A stretch of DNA of 64,000 nucleotides, taken from Cytophagales bacterium Alg240-R148 (lineage in GTDB: Bacteria > Bacteroidota > Bacteroidia > Cytophagales > Cyclobacteriaceae). The position numbers and the translations under genes are program-made. The first letter of the stretch is position 1; each line of letters opens with the position of its first letter. The notes below the pieces were generated by a model. It was not told where the DNA came from. It did no database searches and worked only from the letters and a program-made list of their open reading frames with translations. Location: positions 1,444,379 to 1,508,378 of the forward strand of contig LS999826.1 of NCBI GenBank assembly GCA_900537185.1, given 5' to 3'. This document shows positions 38,579 to 48,190 of the stretch, in pieces.

Positions 38579-40291
38579 ATGAAGCAACTCTTATATATTG
38601 CAGCACTGCTGCTTGTGTTTTCTTGTGAAAAACAAAGTACCACCACTCCATTTGAAATTGCATTTGACCCTTCGTTGGCAGAGGGTGGCCAAAATGGCCG
38701 ACTTTTGCTAATGTTCTCCAATTCGGCTGAAGCAGAGCCGAGGTTCCAGATCAGCGACGGACCAAATAGCCAACAAGTATTTGGCATGGATGTATCCAAC
38801 TGGCAACCAGGAGAGGTGCTCCAATTTGACATGGAAAGTTTTGGGTATCCCGTTAGCAACTATTCTCAATTGCCTGAAGGGAAGTATTATGTACAAGCTC
38901 TATTAAATCGTTATGAGACTTATAATTTATCTACAGGCCATACCGTACAACTGCCACCAGACAAAGGAGAAGGGCAGCAGTGGAATAGAAAACCTGGCAA
39001 TTGGCTAAGCCAACCTATGGAAGTCGAAATTAAACAAGGTCAAAAAATTGAAGTGAATTTAGATTTCGAAATTCCTGCAATCAAGTTACCTTCTGACACA
39101 AAATACATCAAACATGTGAAAATGAAATCAGAACGCCTATCTGAATTTTGGGGGACAGATGTGGTGTTGGGAGCCAACGTTTTATTGCCTGAAGGATTTG
39201 AGGAGCACCCCGAAGCCCACTACCCATTGATGGTATTCCACGGGCATTTTCCTGCCGACTTTTACGGATTCAGAACCACCCCAGTAGATTCCACTTTACA
39301 ATCGGAGTACAGCCAACGGTTTCAAATAGATGGATACAACAAAATTGTAGAAGAAGAAGCATATGATTTTTACAAACAATGGACTTCTGAAAATTTCCCT
39401 AGGTTCATAATAATTAACATTCAACATGCCAACCCATATTACGACGATTCTTATGCTGTTAACAGCGCCAATATAGGCCCATATGGAGATGCCATAACGT
39501 ATGAGCTTATTCCGCACATAGAAAAACAATTTAGAGGGATTGGAGAAGGCTGGAGCAGGTTTTTGTATGGAGGGTCTACCGGAGGCTGGGAAGCCTTGGC
39601 TGCACAAGTTATGTACCCAGAAGCATACAATGGTTGTTTTGCAGCTTGCCCAGACCCAATTGATTTTAGAGCCTATATGCTGATTGATATCTACGAAGAT
39701 GAAAACGCCTATTTTTACAACGCAAACCTCAAACAAGTGGACCGCCCTGCGCACCGAGATTACTTAGGGCATGTAAACAGCTCAGTAAGAGATATGAACC
39801 ACAGAGAATTGGCATTGGGTACTAAAAGCCGATCTGGTCAGCAATTCGATATTTGGGAAGCGGTGTATTCTCCAATGGGAGAGGACGGGTATCCCAAAAG
39901 AATATGGGATAAGAAAACCGGTGCAATAGACCATGAGGTGGCAGCATATTGGAAAGAAAATTATGATTTGCGATACATAATGGAAAAAAACTGGGCAACA
40001 CTTGGGCCTAAGTTAGAAGGGAAAATCAACATCTATTGCGGGGATATGGACAACTACTACCTTAACAATGCTGTCTATTTGATGGAAGATTTTTTAGAAG
40101 GAACTAAAGACCCGTTTTACAACGGTAAAGTGGACTATGGTGACCGGGCAGAGCACTGTTGGAACGGAGACCACGACAACCCCAACTATATATCTAGACT
40201 GCGGTACAACATTATGTATGTACCCCAAATTATGGAACGCATTAAAAATTCAGCTCCGGCTGGAGCTGATTTAACCAGTTGGCGGTATTAA
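38579..40291 (+). CDS. Lipoprotein esterase (alpha/beta-hydrolase, esterase D-like)
   Basis: 570 residues. Lipobox VFSCE (Cys16) predicts an outer-membrane lipoprotein. The N-terminal 180 residues are beta-rich, the C-terminal part is a putative-esterase domain with LMVFHGHFP, YGGSTGGWE (nucleophile Ser) and a His in AEHCWNGDH. It may hydrolyse a carbohydrate or siderophore ester outside the cell; substrate unknown. It is followed by a small membrane protein gene after 63 bases. Confidence 0.85.
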   Translation: MKQLLYIAALLLVFSCEKQSTTTPFEIAFDPSLAEGGQNGRLLLMFSNSAEAEPRFQISDGPNSQQVFGMDVSNWQPGEVLQFDMESFGYPVSNYSQLPEGKYYVQALLNRYETYNLSTGHTVQLPPDKGEGQQWNRKPGNWLSQPMEVEIKQGQKIEVNLDFEIPAIKLPSDTKYIKHVKMKSERLSEFWGTDVVLGANVLLPEGFEEHPEAHYPLMVFHGHFPADFYGFRTTPVDSTLQSEYSQRFQIDGYNKIVEEEAYDFYKQWTSENFPRFIIINIQHANPYYDDSYAVNSANIGPYGDAITYELIPHIEKQFRGIGEGWSRFLYGGSTGGWEALAAQVMYPEAYNGCFAACPDPIDFRAYMLIDIYEDENAYFYNANLKQVDRPAHRDYLGHVNSSVRDMNHRELALGTKSRSGQQFDIWEAVYSPMGEDGYPKRIWDKKTGAIDHEVAAYWKENYDLRYIMEKNWATLGPKLEGKINIYCGDMDNYYLNNAVYLMEDFLEGTKDPFYNGKVDYGDRAEHCWNGDHDNPNYISRLRYNIMYVPQIMERIKNSAPAGADLTSWRY

Positions 40292-40354
40292 GCTTGAAAG
40301 TTTTGTTTGTAAAATAACTATTAACATATTTAAAGTGAAATATTATTTTGACGT

Positions 40355-40999
40355 ATGGAAGGGAAAAAATACAAAGACTTTAAAGTTATAAAATATCAAT
40401 CCGGTACAATATTAATAAAGAATGAATCTAACGATTTAAATATTTCTCTTTTTGCCATTCTGGTCTTAGTGATTTCAATATGGACGGCAAATTTGTCCTA
40501 TGATATTTCTATATGGGGAGTTGTATTGGGGATTGGATTTGCTACTTTTCTTTTGGGGTTGTATTATACATGGGTTTATGGTGATTCTATTCTGATTGAT
40601 GTTAATAATCAACTTTTTAAACAGAAGAAAAAGCAATGTCAATTTAGTGCGGTGCAGCACCTTCATTTAGAGCCACATGGTCAGTTTTATGCTTTGTTTT
40701 TACAAGTGAAGGGGAGGGGAGTAATTCGCATTGCCAAATCCCGTGAAATGTCGGATTTATTAGAAGTTGGGAGTAATATAGCGAAATTATGTTCGGTTAA
40801 ATTTTTGGAAAATTTGGATCAAATAGAACAGCAGGAAGCCATCTATTTAGAAGAGAGCCATACTCAAAAATTTGTTGAGAAATTTCAATGTAAATCTCAA
40901 TCAGAGTTGAGGGCGATTACTGAAAATTCAGGAATGGCTGTTTATGCTAGGAGGGCTGCTGAAATAGTATTAAAAGAAATGGAAACTCCTAAAGAATGA
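40355..40999 (+). CDS. Two-helix membrane protein, unknown function
   Basis: 214 residues. Two hydrophobic segments (about 28-48 and 52-74), then a PH-like beta region around 80-130 and a helical end. No family recognised. Single gene. Confidence 0.65.
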   Translation: MEGKKYKDFKVIKYQSGTILIKNESNDLNISLFAILVLVISIWTANLSYDISIWGVVLGIGFATFLLGLYYTWVYGDSILIDVNNQLFKQKKKQCQFSAVQHLHLEPHGQFYALFLQVKGRGVIRIAKSREMSDLLEVGSNIAKLCSVKFLENLDQIEQQEAIYLEESHTQKFVEKFQCKSQSELRAITENSGMAVYARRAAEIVLKEMETPKE

Positions 41000-41125
41000 T
41001 GCTGATTTGAGATGCGGATGAATATTGATTTATATTATTGTTAATAAGATGTTAAAACGGTTTAAAACTATTTAATAATGTGGAAGTTGTGTTTTTTTGA
41101 ATGCATATACAAAATAGCCAACAAC

Positions 41126-42352
41126 ATGAAATATTCCTTCCTATTATTAATAGTGTTTGTTACTGTCGAACTAGCCGCCCAATCCAAGTATACAATTGGT
41201 GAAAAACACCAAATTGAATCAAAAATTTTAGGCCAAGAACGGGTGGTGTATGTTCATTTGCCCAAGGGCTACGAACATTCGGAAACAGCTTATCCAGTAC
41301 TCTACATTTTAGATGGGCAATGGCATTTTACCAATGGGGTGGCCATTCAGGAATCATTGCGTACGCCCGATGCTTTGCCGCAGATGATTGTGGTGGGTAT
41401 TGTAGATAAGAATCCTGAAAGACGCACCTTATTGGGCAGTCAGAGAGAAAAATTTTTAGCACATCTAGAAAAGGAATTGATTCCTTTCATTGATGCACAG
41501 TTTAAAACCACCAATGACCGGGTTCTGTTTGGTTGGGAAGCAGGCGCTTATTTTTCTTCCCATGTATTGTTGCATGATACGCAACTTTTTAATGCAGCTA
41601 TTTTATCCAATGGAGGATATGTAAGCGCAGAAGAAGTAGAGCATTTTAGTGGGGCGGATTTAACAGAAGATAGATACATGTACATTGCCAATTCAAAAAA
41701 GGACATTTATTATGTTAGTAGCAGCGATGGTTTAGCAGAAAGATTGAACGAGCTGAGCCCCAAACATTTAAAATGGAAATACGAGCTATTTAACGATGAG
41801 GTACACGAGTCGTTGGCTTATTTGGCGCTGTACCATGGGCTCAAATATTACTACCACAACTTCAATTCGTTGGTGTTTAGTAGCATCGATTCTTATAATG
41901 AATTAGGAGGGATGGATTACATTAAAGAATATTACAATGCGAGAGGCAAGCGCTTTGGTTTGCCTCTTGAACCCGATAATTCGGTTAAAAACTCCTTGAT
42001 TTGGTTGGCATGGAACCGCAATAACTACGAGTACTTTCATATGTTCATGACGGAGTTTTCGGATGTATTGTCTACGCAACGGTACGCCTCTGCCTATTGG
42101 CAAAATCGTTTAGGACAATTTTATTTAAAACACAAGAACTACGAAAGTGCCATTGGGTTTTTTGAGACTGGTATTGAAAAATACCCAGATGCATCCAGAA
42201 TGGCCAGTATGTATTTTGGTTTAGGAATGGCGTGGGCTGGTAAAGGAGATAAAAAGCAGGCTAAGAAAAACATTAAAATGGCCATTGCATTGGCTGAAAA
42301 AACAGGGGAGGCCGCCTTGTCGGAATACCAGGAACAATTGAAATCCATGTAA
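41126..42352 (+). CDS. Esterase-fold protein with TPR tail; nucleophile Ser replaced by Glu
   Basis: 408 residues from ATG 41126, which gives a clean signal peptide (about 1-19, ending LAAQ); an upstream in-frame ATG at 41078 adds 16 unlikely residues. An esterase-family domain (about 22-280) has VYVHLPKGY, PVLYILDG and a His-containing DEVHESLAY. The nucleophile elbow, G-x-S-x-G in relatives, is GWEAG with Glu138 where Ser should be. A TPR-like module (about 325-405) follows, with AIGFFETGIEKYP. It is probably not a serine esterase; a binding role is likely. Confidence 0.82.
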   Translation: MKYSFLLLIVFVTVELAAQSKYTIGEKHQIESKILGQERVVYVHLPKGYEHSETAYPVLYILDGQWHFTNGVAIQESLRTPDALPQMIVVGIVDKNPERRTLLGSQREKFLAHLEKELIPFIDAQFKTTNDRVLFGWEAGAYFSSHVLLHDTQLFNAAILSNGGYVSAEEVEHFSGADLTEDRYMYIANSKKDIYYVSSSDGLAERLNELSPKHLKWKYELFNDEVHESLAYLALYHGLKYYYHNFNSLVFSSIDSYNELGGMDYIKEYYNARGKRFGLPLEPDNSVKNSLIWLAWNRNNYEYFHMFMTEFSDVLSTQRYASAYWQNRLGQFYLKHKNYESAIGFFETGIEKYPDASRMASMYFGLGMAWAGKGDKKQAKKNIKMAIALAEKTGEAALSEYQEQLKSM

Positions 42353-42507
42353 ACCGATGTTGTCCAACTGATTTATTGGAAGTGCAGGGATTGGCCCAGG
42401 ACTCACGACTCAGAACTGTTTTCAGTAAATGGAATAGTGTGTTTTTATACGTTTTATAGCGGTTTTTTGAATTAATTGCAATCCTATCGCAACCTTTTTA
42501 TCTAATT

Positions 42508-42535
42508 TGTAGTTTTAATCAATATAATAACTACA
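42508..42535. promoter_or_regulatory. Candidate PadR operator
   Basis: TGTAGTT (42508-42514), 14 bases, AACTACA (42529-42535): a perfect 7-bp inverted repeat, 30 bases before the padR start and overlapping a CTAATTTG element like the -7 box. Confidence 0.55.
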
Positions 42536-42565
42536 TTTAAGGTAAATAAAGGTGAATAATAAGTT

Positions 42566-42901
42566 ATGGGCAAACATTACATAGGTGAATTTGAAGAAAT
42601 TGTGCTGCTAACCGTGGCAGTATTAAATGGCAAGGCCTATGGCTTGGCCATCATCGAAGATCTTGAGACGCGGCAGAATAGGAGCGTCAGTATAGGTGCC
42701 ATACAAACGGTGCTTAGAAGAATGGAAGACAAGGGATATTTGAGTTCTGCTTTTGGAGAAGCAACCAAAGCCAGAGGGGGGAAGCGCAAACGGTTCTTTT
42801 CTATTACTGCTGCTGGATATAAGGCCTTGGAAAGTAAAAAGGATGCACGACTTTCTCTATGGGACTCCATTCCTAACTTATCCTTTAATACACAGCCATG
42901 A
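42566..42901 (+). CDS. PadR-family transcriptional regulator
   Basis: 111 residues, winged helix: GEFEEIVLLTVAVL, AYGLAIIEDLE, IGAIQTVLRRMEDKGYL and RKRFFSITAAGYKAL are typical. Without the long C-terminal dimer helix, it is the short subfamily. Its last four bases (ATGA) start the permease gene, so it very likely controls that transporter. Confidence 0.95.
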   Translation: MGKHYIGEFEEIVLLTVAVLNGKAYGLAIIEDLETRQNRSVSIGAIQTVLRRMEDKGYLSSAFGEATKARGGKRKRFFSITAAGYKALESKKDARLSLWDSIPNLSFNTQP

Positions 42902-45516
42902 AAAAACAAGATCCACAACACCCACCCCGTTTGTTTTTGTTTTTTTTTAGATGGTTTTGCAACGAACATTTCCTGGAAGACATCGAAGGCGATTTACTAG
43001 AAAGGTTTGATTCTGACTTGCTTAATATGAGCGTTAAAAGAGCAAAATGGAGGTTTATTAAAAATGTTCTCTTTTTGTTTCGACCGGGCATTATTGGCTT
43101 TACCTACCACCACAATGCATGGCTACTAACCCACCACCTTAAAATTAGCTTCCGGGTATTGTCCAAAAATAAATGGTATACCGCTGTTAATGTCACTGGG
43201 TTGTCTACAGCACTGGTAGTGGTGTGCCTCATTGCATTATGGGTACAAGACGAATTGTCTTATAACCGAAATTTCGAACATTATGACCGTATAGTGCAAG
43301 TGTACCGAAATGAAAATAGCGAAGGGCAAACGTCAACTAATCTGTCGCAAATGCCAGGGCTGGGAACACTATTAAAAACGGATTTCGAGCCAGTTTTTGA
43401 GAAGGTAGCCATGGTAAGAAGCCGGCCAGAAGACCATGTACTGTCTTATGATGCCACCCACTTTACACAAAGCGGGTTGTTTATGGAGGCCGAAGGCCCG
43501 CATGTTTTTAGTTTGGAAATGGTAGAAGGTTCTAGGAACGGTCTTGACAATCTACAATCTATTTTGTTGTCAAAATCAACAGCCAATAAAATGTTTGGAG
43601 CAACTTCGGCCATCAACCAAGTAGTGCAAATTGATGGGCAATACCAATTGACTGTAACAGGCGTATACGAAGACCTCCCTAAAAACTCTGTTTTTTATGG
43701 GGCATCGTTTATTGCCAGCCTCGAGTGGTATGTGAAGGGCTGGACTACCTTGGATGTTTGGGACAATTCGTTTGTTCATATTTATGGCCAACTCCGTACC
43801 AACCAATCCGTTTCTATGGCGTCCAAGGGCATTGAAGGTGCCATGTTGGAACACATGGACGAAGCACAATTTAATGCACGCCAACCGAAATTGTTTTTAT
43901 TGCCTATGGCCGATTGGCATTTGCATTCGACTTTTGAAAATGGAAAATTGGTAACAAGCGCCAAGCTCAAATTGGTGCTTGTAGTGGGTGTTATCGGTGT
44001 TTTTATTGTATTATTGGCTTGTACCAATTTTATAAATTTAAGCACTGCCAGTGCCCAAAACCGAGCCAAAGAAATAGGCCTTCGCAAAACACTCGGCTCC
44101 ATAAGATTTCAGTTGGTAAATCAGTTTTTATCCGAAACTTTTATTTTGGTTCTACTGTCTTTCGCTTTGTCGCTGGTTTTGGTGCAAGTTTCTATTCCTT
44201 GGTTCAACCAACTCAGTGACAAACAACTTATTCTTCCATTAAAAGAACTTTATTTTTGGTTTGCCAGTGTCGCTTTGCTTTTTGTGCTAACCTTATTGGC
44301 TGGAAGTTATCCTGCATTTGTCTTATCTTCTATGCGACCTATTAAGGCCATAAAAGGGCAGTTCAATGGAAAGTACAACACAGTTAATTTAAGAAAAGGG
44401 TTGGTTGTGTTTCAATTTTCAGTTTCGCTCATGATTATCATCGGGACGTTGGTGGTACACGATCAAATTGCATATGTGAAAAAACGCGATATGGGGTATG
44501 AAAAGTCCGGTTTGATTTCGTTTCAACCAGGTTCGCCAGCTTATTTTAGTCAATTTCAAACTTTGAGACACGAACTCAAGCAAACAGGCTTTGTTGAAGA
44601 GATTGCTGCTGCCAATTATCCTATTACTACTACAAGGGGCAACAATAGTGGGTTTGAATGGGAAGGCAAACCAGATCAATTCGACCCTTCCTTTAATACC
44701 ATTTGGGTTACTCCAGAATACGGAGCAACCATTGGCTGGCAAGTCCGGCAGGGGAGAGATTTTTCGAGGGTTTTGGATAAAGGTGCTAATAACATAATTC
44801 TAACAGAATCCACAAGAGTCAAAATGGGATTGGAGCACCCAATAGGGGCAGTGGTCCAGTGGAAAACAGGAGGAGAAGAAGCCCGCTATACAATAGTTGG
44901 GGTAGTTGAGGACATGGTCAAAGGGTCGCCGTTTGATCCAGTAAAACCCGCTATTATTTTTCCTTCTTTGCGAGAATTGCCATGGCTTTTCATAAAAGTA
45001 TCAGAACAAAGTGACTTCACGGAAGCACTGCCTGCTATTGGGGCTGCATTCAACAAGGTTATTCCTGAGGCGCCCTTCGATTATAAATTTGTATCGGACC
45101 AATACAATGCTAAGTTCCAATCCGAAGAGCAAATTGGGCAGTTAACAGGTGTATTGGCAGTATTGGCTATCTTCATTAGTTGTTTGGGCCTTTTGGGGTT
45201 GATATCTTTTGTGGTAAAACAAAAAACCAAAGAGATAAGTATAAGAAAAGTATTGGGTGCCTCTGTAGTACAATTGTGGCACATGGTATCCAAAGAATTT
45301 GCAATACTGGTTTTGTTTTCTTTTGTAGTCGCGGTGCCAACAGCTGTTTTTATATTAACAACCTGGCTCGAACAGTTTGCCTATAAAACAGAAATTCGCT
45401 GGAATATTTTTGCGCAGGCAGGCATGGGTACCATGGCTTTGGTGCTCACAACCATTAGTTTTCACTTGCTCCGGAGTATTTTTACCAATCCAGTAGATAC
45501 CCTAAAAGAGGAATAA
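42898..45516 (+). CDS. FtsX/MacB-type ABC transporter permease
   Basis: 872 residues. An N-terminal permease-prefix domain (about 1-75, with FLEDIEGDLLERF) precedes a MacB-PCD and FtsX tandem. Membrane helices lie near 100-120, 365-390, 415-440, 455-480, 510-530, 750-775, 800-825 and 835-855. The FtsX helices carry ANFINLSTASAQNRAKEIGLRK-like and KEISIRKVLGAS segments. There is no ABC ATPase gene nearby, so it must share one encoded elsewhere. Exported substrate unknown. Operon with padR. Confidence 0.94.
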   Translation: MKKQDPQHPPRLFLFFFRWFCNEHFLEDIEGDLLERFDSDLLNMSVKRAKWRFIKNVLFLFRPGIIGFTYHHNAWLLTHHLKISFRVLSKNKWYTAVNVTGLSTALVVVCLIALWVQDELSYNRNFEHYDRIVQVYRNENSEGQTSTNLSQMPGLGTLLKTDFEPVFEKVAMVRSRPEDHVLSYDATHFTQSGLFMEAEGPHVFSLEMVEGSRNGLDNLQSILLSKSTANKMFGATSAINQVVQIDGQYQLTVTGVYEDLPKNSVFYGASFIASLEWYVKGWTTLDVWDNSFVHIYGQLRTNQSVSMASKGIEGAMLEHMDEAQFNARQPKLFLLPMADWHLHSTFENGKLVTSAKLKLVLVVGVIGVFIVLLACTNFINLSTASAQNRAKEIGLRKTLGSIRFQLVNQFLSETFILVLLSFALSLVLVQVSIPWFNQLSDKQLILPLKELYFWFASVALLFVLTLLAGSYPAFVLSSMRPIKAIKGQFNGKYNTVNLRKGLVVFQFSVSLMIIIGTLVVHDQIAYVKKRDMGYEKSGLISFQPGSPAYFSQFQTLRHELKQTGFVEEIAAANYPITTTRGNNSGFEWEGKPDQFDPSFNTIWVTPEYGATIGWQVRQGRDFSRVLDKGANNIILTESTRVKMGLEHPIGAVVQWKTGGEEARYTIVGVVEDMVKGSPFDPVKPAIIFPSLRELPWLFIKVSEQSDFTEALPAIGAAFNKVIPEAPFDYKFVSDQYNAKFQSEEQIGQLTGVLAVLAIFISCLGLLGLISFVVKQKTKEISIRKVLGASVVQLWHMVSKEFAILVLFSFVVAVPTAVFILTTWLEQFAYKTEIRWNIFAQAGMGTMALVLTTISFHLLRSIFTNPVDTLKEE

Positions 45517-45536
45517 GAACAAGGAAGGTGGGGGCT

Positions 45537-46220
45537 TTAAAAAATCATTCCGACTATCCAATCGTAAAAAACCCTTTCCTTATTGAGGTATATTAAGGTT
45601 ATTCCAATGCTGTCATACAACCCGTGTACCAATACTACCAGAGCCAAGTTGTTTCTGTTTTTATAGAAAATTAAGGCATCCAAAAAACCGCCCATGGCTA
45701 CGGCGATGATGCCAGCGGTACCTTGGTACCCATGAGAAATCCCAAAATAAAGAGACACCAACACAGCCGAAGTCAACCAGGCTTTGTTGCTGTCTCCCAT
45801 TAACTCTGCCAGCCATTTCATATAAAATCCATGAAACAATAATTCTTCGCCAAAGGCTGCAAACACCCACATGATGCACATCAAAACCACATACCCAGTA
45901 ACACTACCTCGGATGTCGTCAAAAGAACTCAAATCAATTGGTCCAAAATAGTACTCTAGAAAAGGTTGGGTGAATACATCAATAAATAGGAACATACCGA
46001 TGGTGTATAAAAAAGCTTGGAATGCAGTTTTCCATGTTAATTTTGTGTTGAGGCCAAATTCAGACCAATTGAATTTGTTTTGACGGAGCAGAAGGAACAC
46101 CACGCCAATACCAAAAAAGTATCCGTAATTTCTGTCTGCCAATGAAAAAATGGCTGCTAATACCATGGTTATTACCACCAAAAAACGGTGTGATAACAAT
46201 TGATTTAATATTGATTTCAT
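45537..46220 (-). CDS. CPBP-family intramembrane metalloprotease
   Basis: 227 residues with about eight hydrophobic segments. The first motif is EELLFHG (usual EExxxRG, here His replaces Arg); the others, FGISHGYQG and LVVLVHGLYDS, supply the remaining metal ligands. Related to the Abi/Rce1 prenyl-protease family. Substrate unknown. Convergent with the permease and 32 bases after the metallophosphoesterase gene. Confidence 0.9.
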   Translation of the reverse strand: MKSILNQLLSHRFLVVITMVLAAIFSLADRNYGYFFGIGVVFLLLRQNKFNWSEFGLNTKLTWKTAFQAFLYTIGMFLFIDVFTQPFLEYYFGPIDLSSFDDIRGSVTGYVVLMCIMWVFAAFGEELLFHGFYMKWLAELMGDSNKAWLTSAVLVSLYFGISHGYQGTAGIIAVAMGGFLDALIFYKNRNNLALVVLVHGLYDSIGITLIYLNKERVFYDWIVGMIF

Positions 46221-46252
46221 GAAATGTTGTGTTATTTAAAATAAATAGACTT

Positions 46253-47425
46253 TTATAGCCTCTTTTTGGAACCATCAGCCAATACGCGGTAGTAATGATT
46301 TTGATCTATCAACAAGGCCTCTGAAGCTCCTTTGGGCCAGTATTTTTGATAATCCTTTGGATGGTGTACATCAATACCAATTATTTTCCCATCATAACTG
46401 CGGTTAACTTTGTTCTGAAGGGTATGACCTACAACAACAGCTTTGGCGTCAAACTCAGCAAGGGTATGGTCAATTTGATCCTGACTCAAGTCTTCTTTGA
46501 AATACCCCCTGTACCAACAAGGGCCTGTTTTGTTGGATGATAAAAATTGCTCTAAGTTTTTTTCTGGGCGCGGATAATGGCGTTGGTGGTAATTTTGTCG
46601 GATCAATTGGTTGATGGTCAAAAGATCGGTTGTTTTATCAGCCAATTCTGGGTGCAAGCCACCGTGTACAAATAAGTTGCCATTGATTTTTTCTACTGCA
46701 TTTTTACTGGCCATCCATCGGCCCAAAACAGAGTTGTGTCCATATAAATCTACTTGTTGTTTGTTGAGAATGGTAGCTGCGTTGTAGTATTTGTTTTCTG
46801 CTGCCAAATGGTCTCCGTACATGTTTTTTATTTCATGGTTGCCGATGATGTAATGCACCTGGCCACCTACTTTTGTAGCTTCTTGTTCTAATTTGTAAAT
46901 GAACCAGAGTACTTGAGTGACCGACAAGCCACGGTCTACAAAGTCTCCTACAAGCACCAAGTGACCCTTTCCAAATGTCCATTCTAGATTTTGGTTGATC
47001 ACTTTGGATTGGATCAATATGTCCCGAAAGGCCTGGTAGCCTCCTTCAATATCGGAAATAGCCAAAATCGGTTGGTCGTCTTGGTAGGTATGAGCAGGTA
47101 CCACAGGATGGGCTTCTATTTGGAATTGAATAAAGGTGGAATCCAGTGCAACAAAAGAGGAATGTGTAATTGGATTAGAGGTGGCGTAGTCATTCGTTTC
47201 TAAATAAAAACCATTCTTTCTGTTGCCTTTGATGAAGTTAGAACTTACTATGGAATCATTTTTGTAAAAAACATAAGGCCCATCGTTGCTAACTGTTAAC
47301 CCTCTGTTGTCATCGTCGTAGTGCAAGCTCGCCCCAATGCTCAGCCCAGCAATAATTAGGATGATTAATAAACCCAAAAGGGTCAATCCGATGTGTTTGA
47401 AATACCTTAACGTGCGCTTTTTCAT
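46253..47425 (-). CDS. Membrane-anchored PPP-type metallophosphoesterase
   Basis: 390 residues from ATG 47425; an in-frame TTG 12 codons upstream is less likely. One N-terminal membrane helix (about 8-35), then a calcineurin-like catalytic domain with DIEGG (the first motif has Glu where most PPP enzymes have His), GDFVDRG, GNHEI, HGGLHPE and VVGHT. A phosphatase facing the periplasm; whether it acts on protein or small substrates cannot be told. Confidence 0.9.
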   Translation of the reverse strand: MKKRTLRYFKHIGLTLLGLLIILIIAGLSIGASLHYDDDNRGLTVSNDGPYVFYKNDSIVSSNFIKGNRKNGFYLETNDYATSNPITHSSFVALDSTFIQFQIEAHPVVPAHTYQDDQPILAISDIEGGYQAFRDILIQSKVINQNLEWTFGKGHLVLVGDFVDRGLSVTQVLWFIYKLEQEATKVGGQVHYIIGNHEIKNMYGDHLAAENKYYNAATILNKQQVDLYGHNSVLGRWMASKNAVEKINGNLFVHGGLHPELADKTTDLLTINQLIRQNYHQRHYPRPEKNLEQFLSSNKTGPCWYRGYFKEDLSQDQIDHTLAEFDAKAVVVGHTLQNKVNRSYDGKIIGIDVHHPKDYQKYWPKGASEALLIDQNHYYRVLADGSKKRL

Positions 47426-47683
47426 GATAAATAATGTTTTAATGGACGATGTTACAAGCAAGGTAGGAGGGCACTTGGTTCAAAAGAAATTATTGGGGCC
47501 AACACCTTGGAATAGGCTATAAAAAGTGGACAGCAAGGGACATACGCGGTTGGAAATAGGTTTGCTGGAGTTGGCCCCTATTTCATGGGTTGGACGAAGG
47601 AATGAAAGATTCATTTCAAGCATAAATTAATTTTTATACTTTTATGCACTTGTAAAAACACTTTGCTAACGAATAAGAGAGGT

Positions 47684-48181
47684 ATGAAACAGAAAGTAGT
47701 TGTAAACAAATCAATGGCGTGGTTATCAATTTTGCCTCAAATGGCCCTATGGGCGGCGATCGTTTATGGATTTAAGAGGGCCGGTTCAGAAGATTACATA
47801 CTGTATGGGTCTTTTGTTTTTATGCTTTTGTACATTGTGCTCAGAAACGGGGTAGCCAATTCGCATCGGCAAGGCATACGTTTAACAAAAAAGGGGGAGT
47901 TTAAAGATGCCATAAAAAAATTTGAGAAAAGTTACCAGTTTTTTCAAACCAATCAATGGGTGGATCAATTCCGCTATATTACTATTTTAAGTGCTTCTAG
48001 TATGTCTTATTCAGAAATGGCCTTGACCAATATTGCTTATTGTTATGGTCAAATGGGAGATGGTGAAAAAGCAAGGAAATACTACAACAAAGCTTTGTCC
48101 TATAACCCTGATAACACCATTGCCCAAACGGCTTTAAATTTGATGGATTCTGTCTCGAACAAAGAACAAATGGAACCATGA
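47684..48181 (+). CDS. Membrane protein with TPR repeat
   Basis: 165 residues from ATG 47684, preceded by AGAGAGGT, a possible ribosome site; an upstream in-frame TTG is rejected. Two membrane segments (about 13-33 and 40-57) are followed by TPR-like helices (about 65-155) with KKFEKSYQFF and ARKYYNKALSYNPDN. It is an inner-membrane scaffold of unknown partner. A 66-bp-spaced inverted repeat lies upstream. Confidence 0.75.
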   Translation: MKQKVVVNKSMAWLSILPQMALWAAIVYGFKRAGSEDYILYGSFVFMLLYIVLRNGVANSHRQGIRLTKKGEFKDAIKKFEKSYQFFQTNQWVDQFRYITILSASSMSYSEMALTNIAYCYGQMGDGEKARKYYNKALSYNPDNTIAQTALNLMDSVSNKEQMEP

Positions 48182-48190
48182 TTTTACTGT

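Noticed and set aside
40252-40272. Palindrome CAGCTCC-GGCT-GGAGCTG
   Set aside because: It lies inside the esterase coding sequence before its stop and has no T-tract, so it is not a terminator.
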